From Bradyrhizobium sp. 164 (GTDB taxonomy: Bacteria > Pseudomonadota > Alphaproteobacteria > Rhizobiales > Xanthobacteraceae), in the NCBI RefSeq assembly GCF_023073715.1, contig NZ_JADPKA010000004.1, positions 1 through 64,000 on the forward strand: DNA of 64,000 nucleotides, written 5' to 3'. Under the pieces are notes generated by a model. It worked only from the letters and a program-made list of their open reading frames with translations, had not been told where the DNA came from and did not search any database. This document shows positions 7,792 to 16,697 of this stretch, piece after piece; position 1 is the stretch's first letter; each line of letters opens with the position of its first letter. The position numbers were made by a program, and so were the translations under genes.

Positions 7792-8997
7792 TCAGCGCTT
7801 ACGCTCGGGGCCGCAGACCACGCCCTTTTCGACCATCGCGTCGATGTCCGCCCGGGAGTAGCCGAACTCGCCCAGCACCTCAGCCGCGTGCTGGCTGAAT
7901 TTCGGCGGCAGGCGGCGCAGGCTCGGCTTGCTGCGGTCGAGCCGGATCGGCGAGGCGACGCCCTTGTACCAATCCTTCTCGATGATATCGCCGCGCGCGA
8001 TCGTGTGCGGATTCGTGAGTGCCTGGTCGATCTTCTGCACCGGGCCAGCGGGCAGGCCCGCCGCGAGCAGGCGGTTGCAGAGCGGCTCGGCCTCGTGCTG
8101 GCTGAACACCGCGGCGAGTTCGGCGCGCAGCGCCTCGCGATTGGCGATGCGGTCCTTGTTGCGGGCAAAGCGCGGATCGGTGCCGAGCTCGGGCTTGCCG
8201 ATCTCCTTGGCGAGCTTGCGGAACGTGCCGTCGTTGCCGACGCCGATGAAGATGTTGTCGGTTTTCGTCGGGAAGATCGCGTAAGGCACGAGGTTGGGAT
8301 GCTCGTTGCCAGTGAGCGCGGGTGGCTTGCCATGCATGAAATAATTGGCGGTGTGCGGATGCATGATGGCAAGGCCGGTCTCGTACAGCGTCGTCTCCAG
8401 GAACTGGCCCCTGCCGGAGCGCTGGCGCTCCGACAGCGCCATCAGGATGCCGATCGCCGCGTACAGGCCAGTGGTGATGTCGACCAGCGGCACGCCGATC
8501 CGCATCGGGCCGCTCTCCGGCGAGCCGGTCGCCGCGATCATGCCGGTCATGGCCTGGATGATGGCGTCATAGCCGGGATTGCCGCCGCGCGGGCCGTCGG
8601 CGCCGAAGCCGCAGATCCGACAGTGCACGAGGCGCGGGAATTTTGCGCGCAGCACCTCGTTGCCGATGCCCCATTTCTCCAGCGTGCCTGGCTTGAAGTT
8701 CTCGATCAGGACGTCGGCCGTCTCCAGCATCTTCAGCAGCACGGCGCGGCCGCCTTCGGAGGCGAGGTCGAGGCCGATCGAGCGCTTGTTGCGGTTGATG
8801 CCGACGAAATAGGCCGCATCCTCCTCATGGAAGGGAGGGCCCCATTCGCGCACCTCGTCGCCCGCGGGCGGCTCGACCTTGATCACGTCGGCGCCGTGGT
8901 CGGCGAGGATCTGGGTGCAGTAGGGACCGCCGAGCACGCGCGTGAGATCGATGACGCGCAATCCGCTCATGGCACCTGTGGCGGCTTCAGAACTCAT
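7792..8997 (-). CDS. CaiB/BaiF family CoA-transferase (class III)
   Basis: The 401-residue protein carries the class III CoA-transferase fold: N-terminal LRVIDLTRVLGGPYCTQILADHGADVIKVE, then NRNKRSIGLDL and FKPGTLEKWG, and the central PGYDAIIQAMTGM, whose Asp is the conserved catalytic candidate. It moves CoA between carboxylic acids; formyl-, succinyl- or carnitine-type substrates cannot be told apart here. The start at 8997 (MSSEAATGAMS) is preferred because GGGGAAGCG precedes it and the family core begins 12 residues later. It stands alone and reads leftward. Confidence 0.9.
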   Translation of the reverse strand: MSSEAATGAMSGLRVIDLTRVLGGPYCTQILADHGADVIKVEPPAGDEVREWGPPFHEEDAAYFVGINRNKRSIGLDLASEGGRAVLLKMLETADVLIENFKPGTLEKWGIGNEVLRAKFPRLVHCRICGFGADGPRGGNPGYDAIIQAMTGMIAATGSPESGPMRIGVPLVDITTGLYAAIGILMALSERQRSGRGQFLETTLYETGLAIMHPHTANYFMHGKPPALTGNEHPNLVPYAIFPTKTDNIFIGVGNDGTFRKLAKEIGKPELGTDPRFARNKDRIANREALRAELAAVFSQHEAEPLCNRLLAAGLPAGPVQKIDQALTNPHTIARGDIIEKDWYKGVASPIRLDRSKPSLRRLPPKFSQHAAEVLGEFGYSRADIDAMVEKGVVCGPERKR

Positions 8998-9132
8998 GCC
9001 TTCGCTTCCCCTGTGTCGATGCTTGATCACAGGCCTAGCGAGGTTCGTGCATCCCAGCAATGGCTTCGCGCGTAGGGCCGCATGCGCCGCCGCGGCGCAA
9101 TCCCAGAATGGCAAACCAATGGGAAGCGGCCA

Positions 9133-9152
9133 GCCCGAGGGGGATCTCGGGC
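9133..9152 (-). terminator. Hairpin after ohr
   Basis: GCCCGAG (9133-9139) and CTCGGGC (9146-9152) pair around GGGGAT about 20 bp past the ohr stop. No long U-run follows, so its strength as a terminator is uncertain. Confidence 0.45.
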
Positions 9153-9172
9153 CAGCCAATCCGCAATTGCGG

Positions 9173-9598
9173 TCAGACGACCGTCAGACGAACGTCGACA
9201 TTGCCGCGCGTGGCGTTGGAGTACGGGCACACCTGGTGCGCCTTCTCGACCAACGCCTCAGCCTCGGCGCGAGCCAGGCCCGGCAGCGAGACGGCGAGAT
9301 CGATCTCGAGACCGAAACCGCCCTCGGAGCGCGGGCCGATGCCGACGGTCGAAGTGACGGACGCGTCATTGGGAACCTTGGGGCCGCCCTGCGACGCCAC
9401 GAACTTCATCGCGCCGATGAAGCAGGCCGCATAGCCCGCCGCAAACAGCTGCTCGGGATTGTTGCCGGCGCCGCCTCCGCCGCCGAGCTCCTTCGGCGTG
9501 GTCAGCTTGACGTCTAGGGCGCCGTCGAGCGTTGCAGCATGGCCGTCGCGGCCGCCGGTCGCCTTGGCACTGGTCTTGTAGAGGACGTTCACGGACAT
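9173..9598 (-). CDS. ohr: Organic hydroperoxide reductase Ohr
   Basis: This 141-residue OsmC/Ohr-family thiol peroxidase reduces organic hydroperoxides and fatty-acid peroxides using lipoylated partners. The two catalytic cysteines are present, in [12 protein letters not shown] (about 60) and [13 protein letters not shown] (about 125). The glycine-rich [15 protein letters not shown] and the length are typical of Ohr as opposed to OsmC. The ATG at 9598 is chosen because AGGGAG lies at the right spacing; an ATG two codons earlier is too close to it. The divergent neighbour is its regulator ohrR. Confidence 0.95.
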   Translation of the reverse strand: MSVNVLYKTSAKATGGRDGHAATLDGALDVKLTTPKELGGGGGAGNNPEQLFAAGYAACFIGAMKFVASQGGPKVPNDASVTSTVGIGPRSEGGFGLEIDLAVSLPGLARAEAEALVEKAHQVCPYSNATRGNVDVRLTVV

Positions 9599-9684
9599 TT
9601 TCATCTCCCTGGGGGTTCGGGTGGACGCGATCTGTATCGCTTCAATTAGATCGCGCACAACTGAAATTACAGTGCCTCACATTT

Positions 9685-9698
9685 AATTGTTTGCAATT
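9685..9698. promoter_or_regulatory. Candidate OhrR operator in the ohr/ohrR intergenic region
   Basis: AATTG-N4-CAATT is a dyad in the 152-bp space shared by the divergent ohr and ohrR genes, embedded in AT-rich sequence unlike its GC-rich surroundings. OhrR proteins bind AT-rich dyads containing CAATT/AATTG elements. A second CAATT half-site lies near 9645. Confidence 0.6.
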
Positions 9699-9750
9699 GA
9701 ATTTACGGCCGCCCGACCCCACAATACGGGCAAATCCCGTGAGAGTCCCC

Positions 9751-10212
9751 ATGGCCCGGAAACCATCGGCAGCGGACGCGCCGCTGCGGCTCGACAATCA
9801 GATCTGCTTTGCGGTCTATTCGGCCGCGCATGCTTTCAATCGTGTCTACAAGCCGCTGCTCGGTCGGCTCGGCCTGACCTATCCGCAATATCTGGTGATG
9901 CTGGTGCTATGGGAGCGCGACGACGTACCGGTGAGGGACATCGGCGAGAAGCTGTTCCTGGATTCGGGCACGCTGACGCCGCTGCTCAAGCGGCTCGAGG
10001 CCGCCCATCTCGTGAGGCGCACCCGCTCGAGCGAGGACGAGCGTCAGGTGCTGATCGCCCTGACGCCGCAGGGCCAGGCGCTGAAGGACAAGGCACGCAG
10101 CGTGCCGCAATCCATTCTGGCGGCCTCGGATTGCTCGGTGCCGGAACTGGTCGCAATGAAGGACGAGATCGTCGCATTGCGCGACCGGCTCAATGCGGTG
10201 ATCGGGGAGTAG
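9751..10212 (+). CDS. ohrR: OhrR, MarR-family organic peroxide sensor
   Basis: The 153-residue winged-helix regulator has the N-terminal peroxide-sensing cysteine Cys19 in [20 protein letters not shown], followed by [12 protein letters not shown] and the recognition helix region [20 protein letters not shown] with wing SSEDERQV. OhrR represses ohr until the cysteine is oxidised by organic hydroperoxide. The ATG at 9751 follows GAGAG and gives the family's usual length. It is divergent from ohr. Confidence 0.94.
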   Translation: MARKPSAADAPLRLDNQICFAVYSAAHAFNRVYKPLLGRLGLTYPQYLVMLVLWERDDVPVRDIGEKLFLDSGTLTPLLKRLEAAHLVRRTRSSEDERQVLIALTPQGQALKDKARSVPQSILAASDCSVPELVAMKDEIVALRDRLNAVIGE

Positions 10213-10228
10213 GGGAGTTCGTCAGAGC

Positions 10229-10471
10229 CTAGGAAAGCCGCTTCTTCGTGAAGGCGCGGCCGGAATGAGACTTCAGGTACTTTTCAAACGCCAGAGCTTT
10301 GTACTTGTCGGGGAAGGCGCAGTACCAGATCAGTTTCCAAGGCTTATATTTAGCGGTGTGGCTAGATTTGCCGGCATTGTGTTCCGGAATTCGCCGCTTC
10401 AAATCTTCCGTGGCGCCGATGTATTCCTGATCAGGAAAGTCAACGCTTTGGAGAATGTAGACGTACCACAT
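10229..10471 (-). CDS. GIY-YIG domain protein (UPF0213/YhbQ-like)
   Basis: The 80-residue protein has a GIY-YIG nuclease domain: WYVYILQS for the GIY strand, EYIGATEDLKRRIPEHN for the YIG strand with the conserved Arg, and a late Glu in AFEKYLKS. Stand-alone GIY-YIG proteins of this size are common in bacterial chromosomes, and few have a known role. Several closely similar copies occur in most Bradyrhizobium genomes. Its codon use looks less GC-rich than its neighbours, consistent with mobility. Confidence 0.88.
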   Translation of the reverse strand: MWYVYILQSVDFPDQEYIGATEDLKRRIPEHNAGKSSHTAKYKPWKLIWYCAFPDKYKALAFEKYLKSHSGRAFTKKRLS

Positions 10472-10520
10472 TGACGCCTATCGCCTGGGTAGTCGTTAGG
10501 TGGGCGTCGCACCAGTCCGT

Positions 10521-10604
10521 CTTCGCCCTTCGGGCTACGCCGGACACCACGCTTTACCCTTCGGGCTCTGCGTGGCTGCGCCACGCGAAGCCCGAAGGGC
10601 GAAG
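10521..10604. repeat. Long inverted repeat abutting tRNA-Ala
   Basis: CTTCGCCCTTCGGGCT (10521-10536) and its exact inverse (10589-10604) enclose a second hairpin GCGTGGC/GCCACGC (10570-10586). The right end is two bases from the tRNA 3' CCA. It may end the leftward tRNA transcript or be a palindromic element settled next to the tRNA. Confidence 0.65.
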
Positions 10605-10606
10605 CG

Positions 10607-10682
<76 letters not shown>

Positions 10683-10775
10683 TTAACTTAGACCGGATGA
10701 ACCTGGTGGATCACCCCAACCGGCGAGCCCTGGTGACTCGCGCGGTGCACCCTTTTTCACAGATCAGGGCTGATC

Positions 10776-11183
10776 TCAAGTCTCTTCATCACCTCCGACA
10801 TCACCAATGATGTCGGTTACGTCCTCATCGCCTTCTTCGTCGTCGGCAATGAAGGTCGAATCGTCGTCATCGTCATCCTCGATGGTCTCGTCGACCTCGA
10901 TGTCGTCCTCGGACTCCGGAACGACGGCCTTGACCTTGCCGGTGTTCTCCTCGGCGTCGGCCTCCTCGAGCGAGACCAACTCCTCGGCCTCTGCCGGCTC
11001 CGGCGTCGTGTCCGGGGCCACGTTGCGGGCTTCGGCGCCGCGGGACGCACGTGCGGGCGCGACCGGGGCGATCGGCACCACTTCGCCGGTATAGGGCGAG
11101 ATCACCGGATTCTTGTTGAGGTCATAGAACTTCTTGCCCGTGGTCGGGCAAATACGTTTAGTTCCGAGTTCGGACTTGGCCAC
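10776..11183 (-). CDS. TIGR02300 (FYDLN acidic) family protein
   Basis: The 135-residue protein begins (V/M)AKSELGTKRICPTTGKKFYDLNKNPVISPYTG, the hallmark of the alphaproteobacterial TIGR02300/FYDLN_acid family, and ends in a highly acidic tail (about residues 75-135) with runs of D and E. It is probably cytosolic. Function is unknown; the N-terminal CPTTGKKFYDL region resembles a half zinc-ribbon with one Cys. The GTG at 11183 is chosen because the family starts at MAK; another GTG at 11222 would add 13 atypical residues. It is divergent from aroA. Confidence 0.85.
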   Translation of the reverse strand: MAKSELGTKRICPTTGKKFYDLNKNPVISPYTGEVVPIAPVAPARASRGAEARNVAPDTTPEPAEAEELVSLEEADAEENTGKVKAVVPESEDDIEVDETIEDDDDDDSTFIADDEEGDEDVTDIIGDVGGDEET

Positions 11184-11270
11184 GGCAGGAATCCTGGGAA
11201 TGTCTGAAAAGCGGTGCTTCACTTGGCTAGTTGGCGGCCCGCTGTCAATAGCGCATTACAGGAGAACGAC

Positions 11271-11321
11271 ATGCCCGTGACGGGGCGCGGACCATGTGGT
11301 ACCTGCGCCCCAGCCCCTTAG
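11271..11321 (+). CDS. Possible 16-residue leader ORF upstream of aroA
   Basis: An ATG at 11271 is preceded by AGGAG at ideal spacing and opens a 16-codon frame ending TAG at 11319-11321, 21 bp before the aroA TTG. The peptide contains a CGTC motif and three prolines but no aromatic residue, so a classical aromatic-amino-acid attenuator is unlikely. A strong hairpin (GGGGCGC at 11282-11288 with GCGCCCC at 11305-11311, plus an inner GGaCCA/TGGtaCC) lies within the frame, so ribosome passage would unfold it. Whether it is translated is untested. Confidence 0.4.
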   Translation: MPVTGRGPCGTCAPAP

Positions 11322-11342
11322 GGCGCATCCAAGGACACAATC

Positions 11343-12680
11343 TTGACCCATTCCGACCAACCGAGGCCGCTGCAGTCTCGCGCCAGCGGCCCCCTGACCG
11401 GGAAAGTACGGGTACCCGGTGACAAGTCGATCTCCCACCGCGCCCTGATCCTGGGGGCGCTCGCGGTCGGCGAGACCCGGGTTTCGGGACTGCTCGAGGG
11501 CGAAGACGTTCTCAACACCGCCAAATCCATGCAGGCGCTGGGCGCCAGGGTCGAGCGCACCGGTGATTTCGCCTGGACGGTGAACGGTGTCGGCGTCGGT
11601 GGCTTCGCCCAGCCCAAGGCGGCGCTGGATTTCGGCAATTCCGGCACCGGCTGCCGCCTGGTCATGGGCGCCGTCGCGGGTTGCCCGATCTCGGCGGTGT
11701 TCGACGGGGACGCCTCGCTGCGCAGCCGCCCGATGCGCCGGATCCTCGATCCACTCGAACAGATGGGCGCCAGGGCCTTGTCGGGCAGCGAGGGCGGCCG
11801 TCTGCCGCTGACCCTGCAGGGCGCGCGCGATCCGCTGCCGATCACCTACATGACCCCGGTCGCCTCGGCCCAGATCAAATCGGCCGTGCTGCTCGCGGGC
11901 CTGGCTGCGCCGGGCACAACCACGGTGATCGAGACCGAGGCGAGCCGCGACCATACCGAGCTGATGCTGCAGCATTTTGGTGCCGCCATCACCTCCACGA
12001 AGGAAGGCCAGCACGGCCGCCGCATCACGCTTCAAGGCCAGCCAGAGCTGCACGGTGCCAACGTCATCGTGCCGGCCGACCCGTCCTCGGCGGCCTTCCC
12101 CGTCGTTGCCGCGCTGATCGCCGATGGCTCCGACGTCGTCCTGTCCGACGTAATGACCAATCCGCTGCGCACCGGCCTGTTCACCACGCTGCGCGAAATG
12201 GGCGCCTCGATCGAGGAGAGCGACGTACGACGCGACGCCGGCGAGCCGATGGCCCAGCTGCGCGTGCGCGCGTCGAAGCTGCGCGGCGTCGAGGTGCCGC
12301 CGGAGCGCGCGCCCTCGATGATCGACGAATACCTCGTATTGGCCGTCGCGGCCGCTTTCGCCGAGGGCACGACCATCATGCGCGGCCTGCAAGAGCTGCG
12401 CGTCAAGGAATCCGACCGGCTCGAGGCCACGGCCGACATGCTTCGCGTCAACGGCGTCAAGGTCGAGGTCTCCGGTGACGATCTGATCGTCGAAGGCCGC
12501 GGTCACGTGCCCGGCGGGGGCGTTGTTGCCACCCACATGGACCATCGCATCGCGATGTCCGCGCTGGTGATGGGTTGCGCGTCCGACCAGCCGGTCGGCG
12601 TCGACGACACCGCCTTCATCGCCACCAGCTTTCCGGATTTCATTCCGATGATGCGTTCGCTAGGGGCCGAGTTTTCATGA
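11343..12680 (+). CDS. aroA: 3-phosphoshikimate 1-carboxyvinyltransferase (EPSP synthase, class II-like)
   Basis: The 445-residue enzyme transfers the enolpyruvyl group of PEP to shikimate-3-phosphate, step six of the shikimate pathway. Motifs include [13 protein letters not shown] (25-37), [11 protein letters not shown] (97-107), [11 protein letters not shown] and IKESDRL-like [12 protein letters not shown]. Layout and motifs resemble the class II enzymes typified by the Agrobacterium CP4 protein, but the position equivalent to CP4 Ala100 is Gly101 here, the usual glyphosate-sensitive state. It starts with TTG, with AAGGA ten bases before. It overlaps cmk by four bases. Confidence 0.96.
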   Translation: MTHSDQPRPLQSRASGPLTGKVRVPGDKSISHRALILGALAVGETRVSGLLEGEDVLNTAKSMQALGARVERTGDFAWTVNGVGVGGFAQPKAALDFGNSGTGCRLVMGAVAGCPISAVFDGDASLRSRPMRRILDPLEQMGARALSGSEGGRLPLTLQGARDPLPITYMTPVASAQIKSAVLLAGLAAPGTTTVIETEASRDHTELMLQHFGAAITSTKEGQHGRRITLQGQPELHGANVIVPADPSSAAFPVVAALIADGSDVVLSDVMTNPLRTGLFTTLREMGASIEESDVRRDAGEPMAQLRVRASKLRGVEVPPERAPSMIDEYLVLAVAAAFAEGTTIMRGLQELRVKESDRLEATADMLRVNGVKVEVSGDDLIVEGRGHVPGGGVVATHMDHRIAMSALVMGCASDQPVGVDDTAFIATSFPDFIPMMRSLGAEFS

Positions 12681-13315
12681 TCATCGCCATCGACGGGCCC
12701 GCAGCCTCGGGCAAGGGGACGCTCGGCAAGCGCCTCGCCCACCATTACGGTTATCGCCATCTCGATACCGGCGTCATCTATCGCGCAGTGGCTTACGAGC
12801 TGATGCAGTCCGGTCATGATCTCCGCGACGAGGCAGCCGCGGTCGCGGCGGCGCTGGAACTCGACCCCGAAAAGTTCGGCAATCCCGTCCTCAAGACCCA
12901 GACGGTCGGCGAGGGGGCCTCCATCGTCTCGGCCATTCCGAGAGTCCGCGAAGTCCTGGTCAATTTCCAGCGGCAATTCGCCGCCGATCCGCCCGGCGCC
13001 GTGCTCGATGGCCGGGACATTGGAACCGTGATCTGCCCCCATGCCGACGTGAAGATTTTCGTGGTCGCCGACCCCAGGGTCCGCGCTCACCGCCGGACCA
13101 TGGAGGCGCGGGCGCGGGGCGAGGAGGCGGACGAGGCGGCCGTGCTTGCCGACATCATGCAGCGCGACGAGCGCGACAAGAACCGGCCGATTGCGCCTTT
13201 AAAGCCGGCGCCGGATGCTTACTTGCTTGATAACTCCCAACTGGATATAGAAGGCGGCGTCCGGGCTGCCATCGACATTATCGAGGCCGTCCGAGCGGGC
13301 CGGTCGCGGGGTTAA
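12677..13315 (+). CDS. cmk: (d)CMP kinase
   Basis: The 212-residue P-loop kinase phosphorylates CMP and dCMP. Visible are [14 protein letters not shown] (Walker A, about 3-16), the CMP-binding [29 protein letters not shown], and the lid region [16 protein letters not shown]. Its ATG overlaps the aroA stop (ATGA), so the two are translationally coupled. The aroA-cmk-rpsA order is conserved in many proteobacteria. Confidence 0.96.
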   Translation: MIIAIDGPAASGKGTLGKRLAHHYGYRHLDTGVIYRAVAYELMQSGHDLRDEAAAVAAALELDPEKFGNPVLKTQTVGEGASIVSAIPRVREVLVNFQRQFAADPPGAVLDGRDIGTVICPHADVKIFVVADPRVRAHRRTMEARARGEEADEAAVLADIMQRDERDKNRPIAPLKPAPDAYLLDNSQLDIEGGVRAAIDIIEAVRAGRSRG

Positions 13316-13433
13316 GCCGCAGCCGTCATTGGAGGAAGCGCCCGCTCCCGCTCTTTGAGGTCGATAACCTTCGGTCCCTATTTGGGGCCGACGCGATCCA
13401 GGCTCCGGACAAGAATTTCCACGTATCGAACGC

Positions 13434-13453
13434 GCGGGCCTCAGCCGGCCCGC
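13434..13453 (+). terminator. Hairpin in the cmk-rpsA spacer
   Basis: GCGGGCC (13434-13440) pairs with GGCCCGC (13447-13453) around TCAGCC in the 266-bp spacer. A weak T-rich stretch follows. It may end aroA-cmk transcripts or be part of the rpsA leader; no gene lies in the spacer. Confidence 0.35.
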
Positions 13454-13581
13454 TTCCGCTGCTCCAGCACCGAGCCGGAGCCGCGAGCGGTCGCTCGAAG
13501 GTCTTGCGGACCTTCCGACACTGCGTGTGCGATGCGCCCATGAACCCAACGGCCGGCAAGACTTCCGCAACTGGAGAACAA

Positions 13582-15288
13582 ATGGCTTCGACTTCTGCTG
13601 ATACCTATAGCCCCTCGCGCGACGATTTCGCCGCGATGCTCGACGAATCCTTCGCAGGCGGCAACCTGCAGGAAAGCTCCGTCGTCAAGGGCAAGGTGGT
13701 TGCAATTGAAAAGGACATGGCCGTCATCGACGTCGGCCTGAAGACCGAGGGCCGCGTTGCCCTGCGCGAATTTTCCGGCCCCGGCCGTGACAGCGAGATC
13801 AAGGTCGGCGACGAGGTGGAAGTGTTCCTCGATCGCATCGAGAACGCCCTCGGCGAAGCCGTGCTGTCGCGCGACAAGGCGCGCCGCGAAGAGAGCTGGG
13901 GCAAGCTCGAGAAGGCGTTCCAGAACAACGAGAAGGTCAACGGCGTCATCTTCAACCAGGTCAAGGGCGGCTTCACCGTCGACCTCGACGGTGCCGTGGC
14001 CTTCCTGCCGCGCTCGCAGGTCGACATCCGTCCGATCCGCGACGTCGCGCCGCTGATGAACAATTCGCAGCCGTTCCAGATCCTCAAAATGGATCGCCGT
14101 CGCGGCAACATCGTCGTGTCCCGCCGCACCGTGCTGGAAGAGACCCGCGCCGAGCAGCGTCAGGAGCTGGTGCAGAATCTCGAAGAGGGTCAGGTCATCG
14201 ACGGCGTGGTCAAGAACATCACCGACTACGGTGCGTTCGTTGATCTCGGCGGCATCGACGGCCTCCTGCACGTCACCGACATCGCCTGGCGCCGCGTCAA
14301 CCATCCGACCGAGGTGCTCTCGATCGGCCAGACCGTGAAGGTCAAGATCATCAAGATCAACCACGAGACGCACCGCATCTCGCTGGGCATGAAACAGCTC
14401 TTGGATGATCCGTGGCAGGGCATCGAAGCCAAGTACCCGCTGGGTGCCCGCTTCACCGGCCGCGTCACCAACATCACCGACTACGGCGCGTTCGTCGAGC
14501 TCGAGCCGGGCATCGAAGGCCTGATCCACGTCTCCGAGATGTCGTGGACCAAGAAGAACATGCACCCCGGCAAGATCGTTTCGACCTCGCAGGAAGTCGA
14601 CGTGCAGGTGCTGGAAGTCGATTCCGTCAAGCGCCGCATCTCGCTCGGCCTCAAGCAGACCATGCGCAACCCCTGGGAGGTCTTCGTCGAAGCTCACCCG
14701 ACCGGTTCGGTGGTCGAAGGCGAGGTCAAGAACAAGACCGAGTTCGGTCTGTTCCTGGGTCTCGAAGGCGACGTCGACGGCATGGTCCACCTCTCCGACC
14801 TCGACTGGAAGCTTCCGGGCGAGCAGGTGATCGACAACTACAAGAAGGGCGACATGGTCAAGGCCGTGGTGCTCGACGTGGACGTCGAGAAGGAGCGCAT
14901 CTCGCTCGGCATCAAGCAGCTCGAAGGCGACCCCTTCGCCGAGCCGGGCGATGTCAAGAAGGGCGCGGTCGTGACCTGCGAAGTGCTCGAAGTGAAGGAG
15001 AGCGGCATCGAGGTGAAGATCGCCGGTACCGACTTCTCGACCTTCATCAAGCGCTCGGAGCTCGCCCGTGACCGCAACGACCAGCGCGCTGAACGCTTTG
15101 CCGTCGGCGAGAAGGTCGATGCCCGCGTGATCCAGTTCGACAAGAAGGCCCGCAAGGTCCAGGTGTCGATCAAGGCGCTCGAAGTCGCCGAAGAAAAGGA
15201 AGCCATCGCGCAGTACGGCTCCTCCGATTCGGGTGCAACGCTCGGCGACATCTTGGGCACCGCGCTCAAGAACCGCGACAACAAGTAA
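13582..15288 (+). CDS. rpsA: 30S ribosomal protein S1
   Basis: The 568-residue protein carries six S1 RNA-binding domains, at about 34-100, 118-183, 205-273, 290-360, 377-447 and 463-535. Repeated signatures are VVKNITDYGAFVDLGG, RVTNITDYGAFVELEPG and NKTEFGLFLGLEG. S1 recruits mRNA to the 30S subunit. The ATG at 13582 (MASTSADTYSPSRDDF) follows GGAGAACAA; in-frame upstream codons lack family similarity. A strong terminator follows, so this is the end of the aroA-cmk-rpsA group. Confidence 0.97.
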   Translation: MASTSADTYSPSRDDFAAMLDESFAGGNLQESSVVKGKVVAIEKDMAVIDVGLKTEGRVALREFSGPGRDSEIKVGDEVEVFLDRIENALGEAVLSRDKARREESWGKLEKAFQNNEKVNGVIFNQVKGGFTVDLDGAVAFLPRSQVDIRPIRDVAPLMNNSQPFQILKMDRRRGNIVVSRRTVLEETRAEQRQELVQNLEEGQVIDGVVKNITDYGAFVDLGGIDGLLHVTDIAWRRVNHPTEVLSIGQTVKVKIIKINHETHRISLGMKQLLDDPWQGIEAKYPLGARFTGRVTNITDYGAFVELEPGIEGLIHVSEMSWTKKNMHPGKIVSTSQEVDVQVLEVDSVKRRISLGLKQTMRNPWEVFVEAHPTGSVVEGEVKNKTEFGLFLGLEGDVDGMVHLSDLDWKLPGEQVIDNYKKGDMVKAVVLDVDVEKERISLGIKQLEGDPFAEPGDVKKGAVVTCEVLEVKESGIEVKIAGTDFSTFIKRSELARDRNDQRAERFAVGEKVDARVIQFDKKARKVQVSIKALEVAEEKEAIAQYGSSDSGATLGDILGTALKNRDNK

Positions 15289-15313
15289 GCGAAACGCACG
15301 TTTCGCTGCATCG

Positions 15314-15340
15314 AAGCCCCGGCGCGAGCCGGGGCTTTTT
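15314..15340 (+). terminator. Rho-independent terminator of rpsA
   Basis: AAGCCCCGGC and GCCGGGGCTT pair perfectly around GCGA, followed directly by T-rich sequence. It lies 25 bp past the rpsA stop. Confidence 0.92.
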
Positions 15341-15355
15341 GTTGCGTGCTCGCGG

Positions 15356-15430
15356 CCCGGATGGAGCGCAGCGTCATCCGGGAAAGTCCTTGCGCCGCCA
15401 ATCCCGGATTGCGCTTCGCTCCATCCGGGC
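15356..15430. repeat. Paired CCCGGATGGAGCG hairpins
   Basis: CCCGGATGGAGCGCAGCG at the left end is matched in reverse by CGCTTCGCTCCATCCGGG at the right end, with a second internal CCGGG copy. This is a scattered palindromic element between rpsA and sppA, with no coding potential. Confidence 0.65.
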
Positions 15431-15543
15431 TAGGACGGGCCTTGTTTTCTTCAAATTGCGCCGCAATTGATGTATCGAGAATAAGCCGACGGTCACGCTG
15501 TGACGGCACAACGCGCTCCGTCTTTCATTTTGGAGATATTCCG

Positions 15544-16524
15544 ATGTCGCTGGATTCGGACATCATCGTCGATCGCCGCAGGATCCGCCGCAAGCTGACG
15601 TTTTGGCGCGTGATGGCCGCGCTGATCGCGATCGCGGCGATCGCGAGCTTTGCGCTGATCGCGACACCAGGTGCGCGCGGCACGTTCGCGTCTGCTGGTT
15701 CGATCGCGCGCGTCCACATCGAGGGCCTGATCCGCAGCGATTCCGATCGCACCCAGGCGCTGGAGCGGCTGGAGAATTCGCAGGCCGCTGCCGTCATCGT
15801 TCACGTCAACTCGCCGGGCGGCACCACCGCCGGCTCCGAGCAGCTCTACGATTCGCTCACCCGACTGAAGGCGAAGAAGCCGCTCGTCGTCGTGGTCGAG
15901 GGCCTTGCCGCCTCCGGCGGCTACATCACCGCGATCGCCAGCGACCACATCATCGCCCAGCAGAGCTCGCTGGTCGGCTCGATCGGCGTGTTGTTTCAAT
16001 ACCCCAATGTCTCCGAGTTGCTGAAGACCATCGGCGTCAAGGTCGAGGAGGTGAAGTCGTCGCCGCTGAAGGCCGCGCCCAATGGTTTCGAGCCCACCAG
16101 CCCCGAGGCGCGGGCCGCGCTCGATGCGCTGGTGAAGGATTCCTACGCCTGGTTCAGGGGCCTGGTGAAGGAACGGCGTGGCATGGATGACACGCTGCTC
16201 GAGAAAGTGGCCGATGGCCGCGTCTTCACCGGCCGCCAGGCGATCGATCTCAAGCTGATCGACCAGATCGGCGACGAGAAGACGGCGGTGACCTGGCTGG
16301 TCGAGCAGAAGGGCGTCAAGAAGGGGCTCAGCGTGCGCGATTACAAGCTCGAGCCGCGCTTCGGCGATCTGCCCTTCCTCAAGACGGCCGCCGCCGTGAC
16401 GCTGGAAGCGCTGGGTTTGAGCTCGATTGCGCATCAAATCGGGCAAACCGGCGTCGCACAGGCGGTCGATCGGTTCGGAATGGATGGAATGCTGGCCCTG
16501 TGGCAGCCGGCCGCGTCAAACTGA
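15544..16524 (+). CDS. sppA: Signal peptide peptidase SppA, short form
   Basis: The 326-residue membrane-anchored serine protease has one N-terminal transmembrane helix (about 22-41), then an S49 protease domain. It cleaves remnant signal peptides in the membrane. The nucleophile is Ser124 in EGLAASGGYITA and the general-base lysine is probably Lys176 in SSPLKAAPNGF, the Ser/Lys dyad of the family. HVNSPGGTTAGSEQLYDSL is also typical. The ATG at 15544 (MSLDSDIIVD) follows TTGGAGA; an upstream extension would run through the repeat. Confidence 0.94.
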   Translation: MSLDSDIIVDRRRIRRKLTFWRVMAALIAIAAIASFALIATPGARGTFASAGSIARVHIEGLIRSDSDRTQALERLENSQAAAVIVHVNSPGGTTAGSEQLYDSLTRLKAKKPLVVVVEGLAASGGYITAIASDHIIAQQSSLVGSIGVLFQYPNVSELLKTIGVKVEEVKSSPLKAAPNGFEPTSPEARAALDALVKDSYAWFRGLVKERRGMDDTLLEKVADGRVFTGRQAIDLKLIDQIGDEKTAVTWLVEQKGVKKGLSVRDYKLEPRFGDLPFLKTAAAVTLEALGLSSIAHQIGQTGVAQAVDRFGMDGMLALWQPAASN

Positions 16525-16697
16525 CCGGAACCGAGGCGAGCGTGCGGGGGTTTTCCCGCGTGACGGGTGCCGGCACAGCCTGCTTTTTCGGCATTTGTCA
16601 CGTATTTTCACGACGCTCAATCTTGATTTAGCGTCTTGACAGATCAAGGTATTTTCACGGAAATGGTCATCCGCACGCTCCCGGGTCCTATCTCTCG

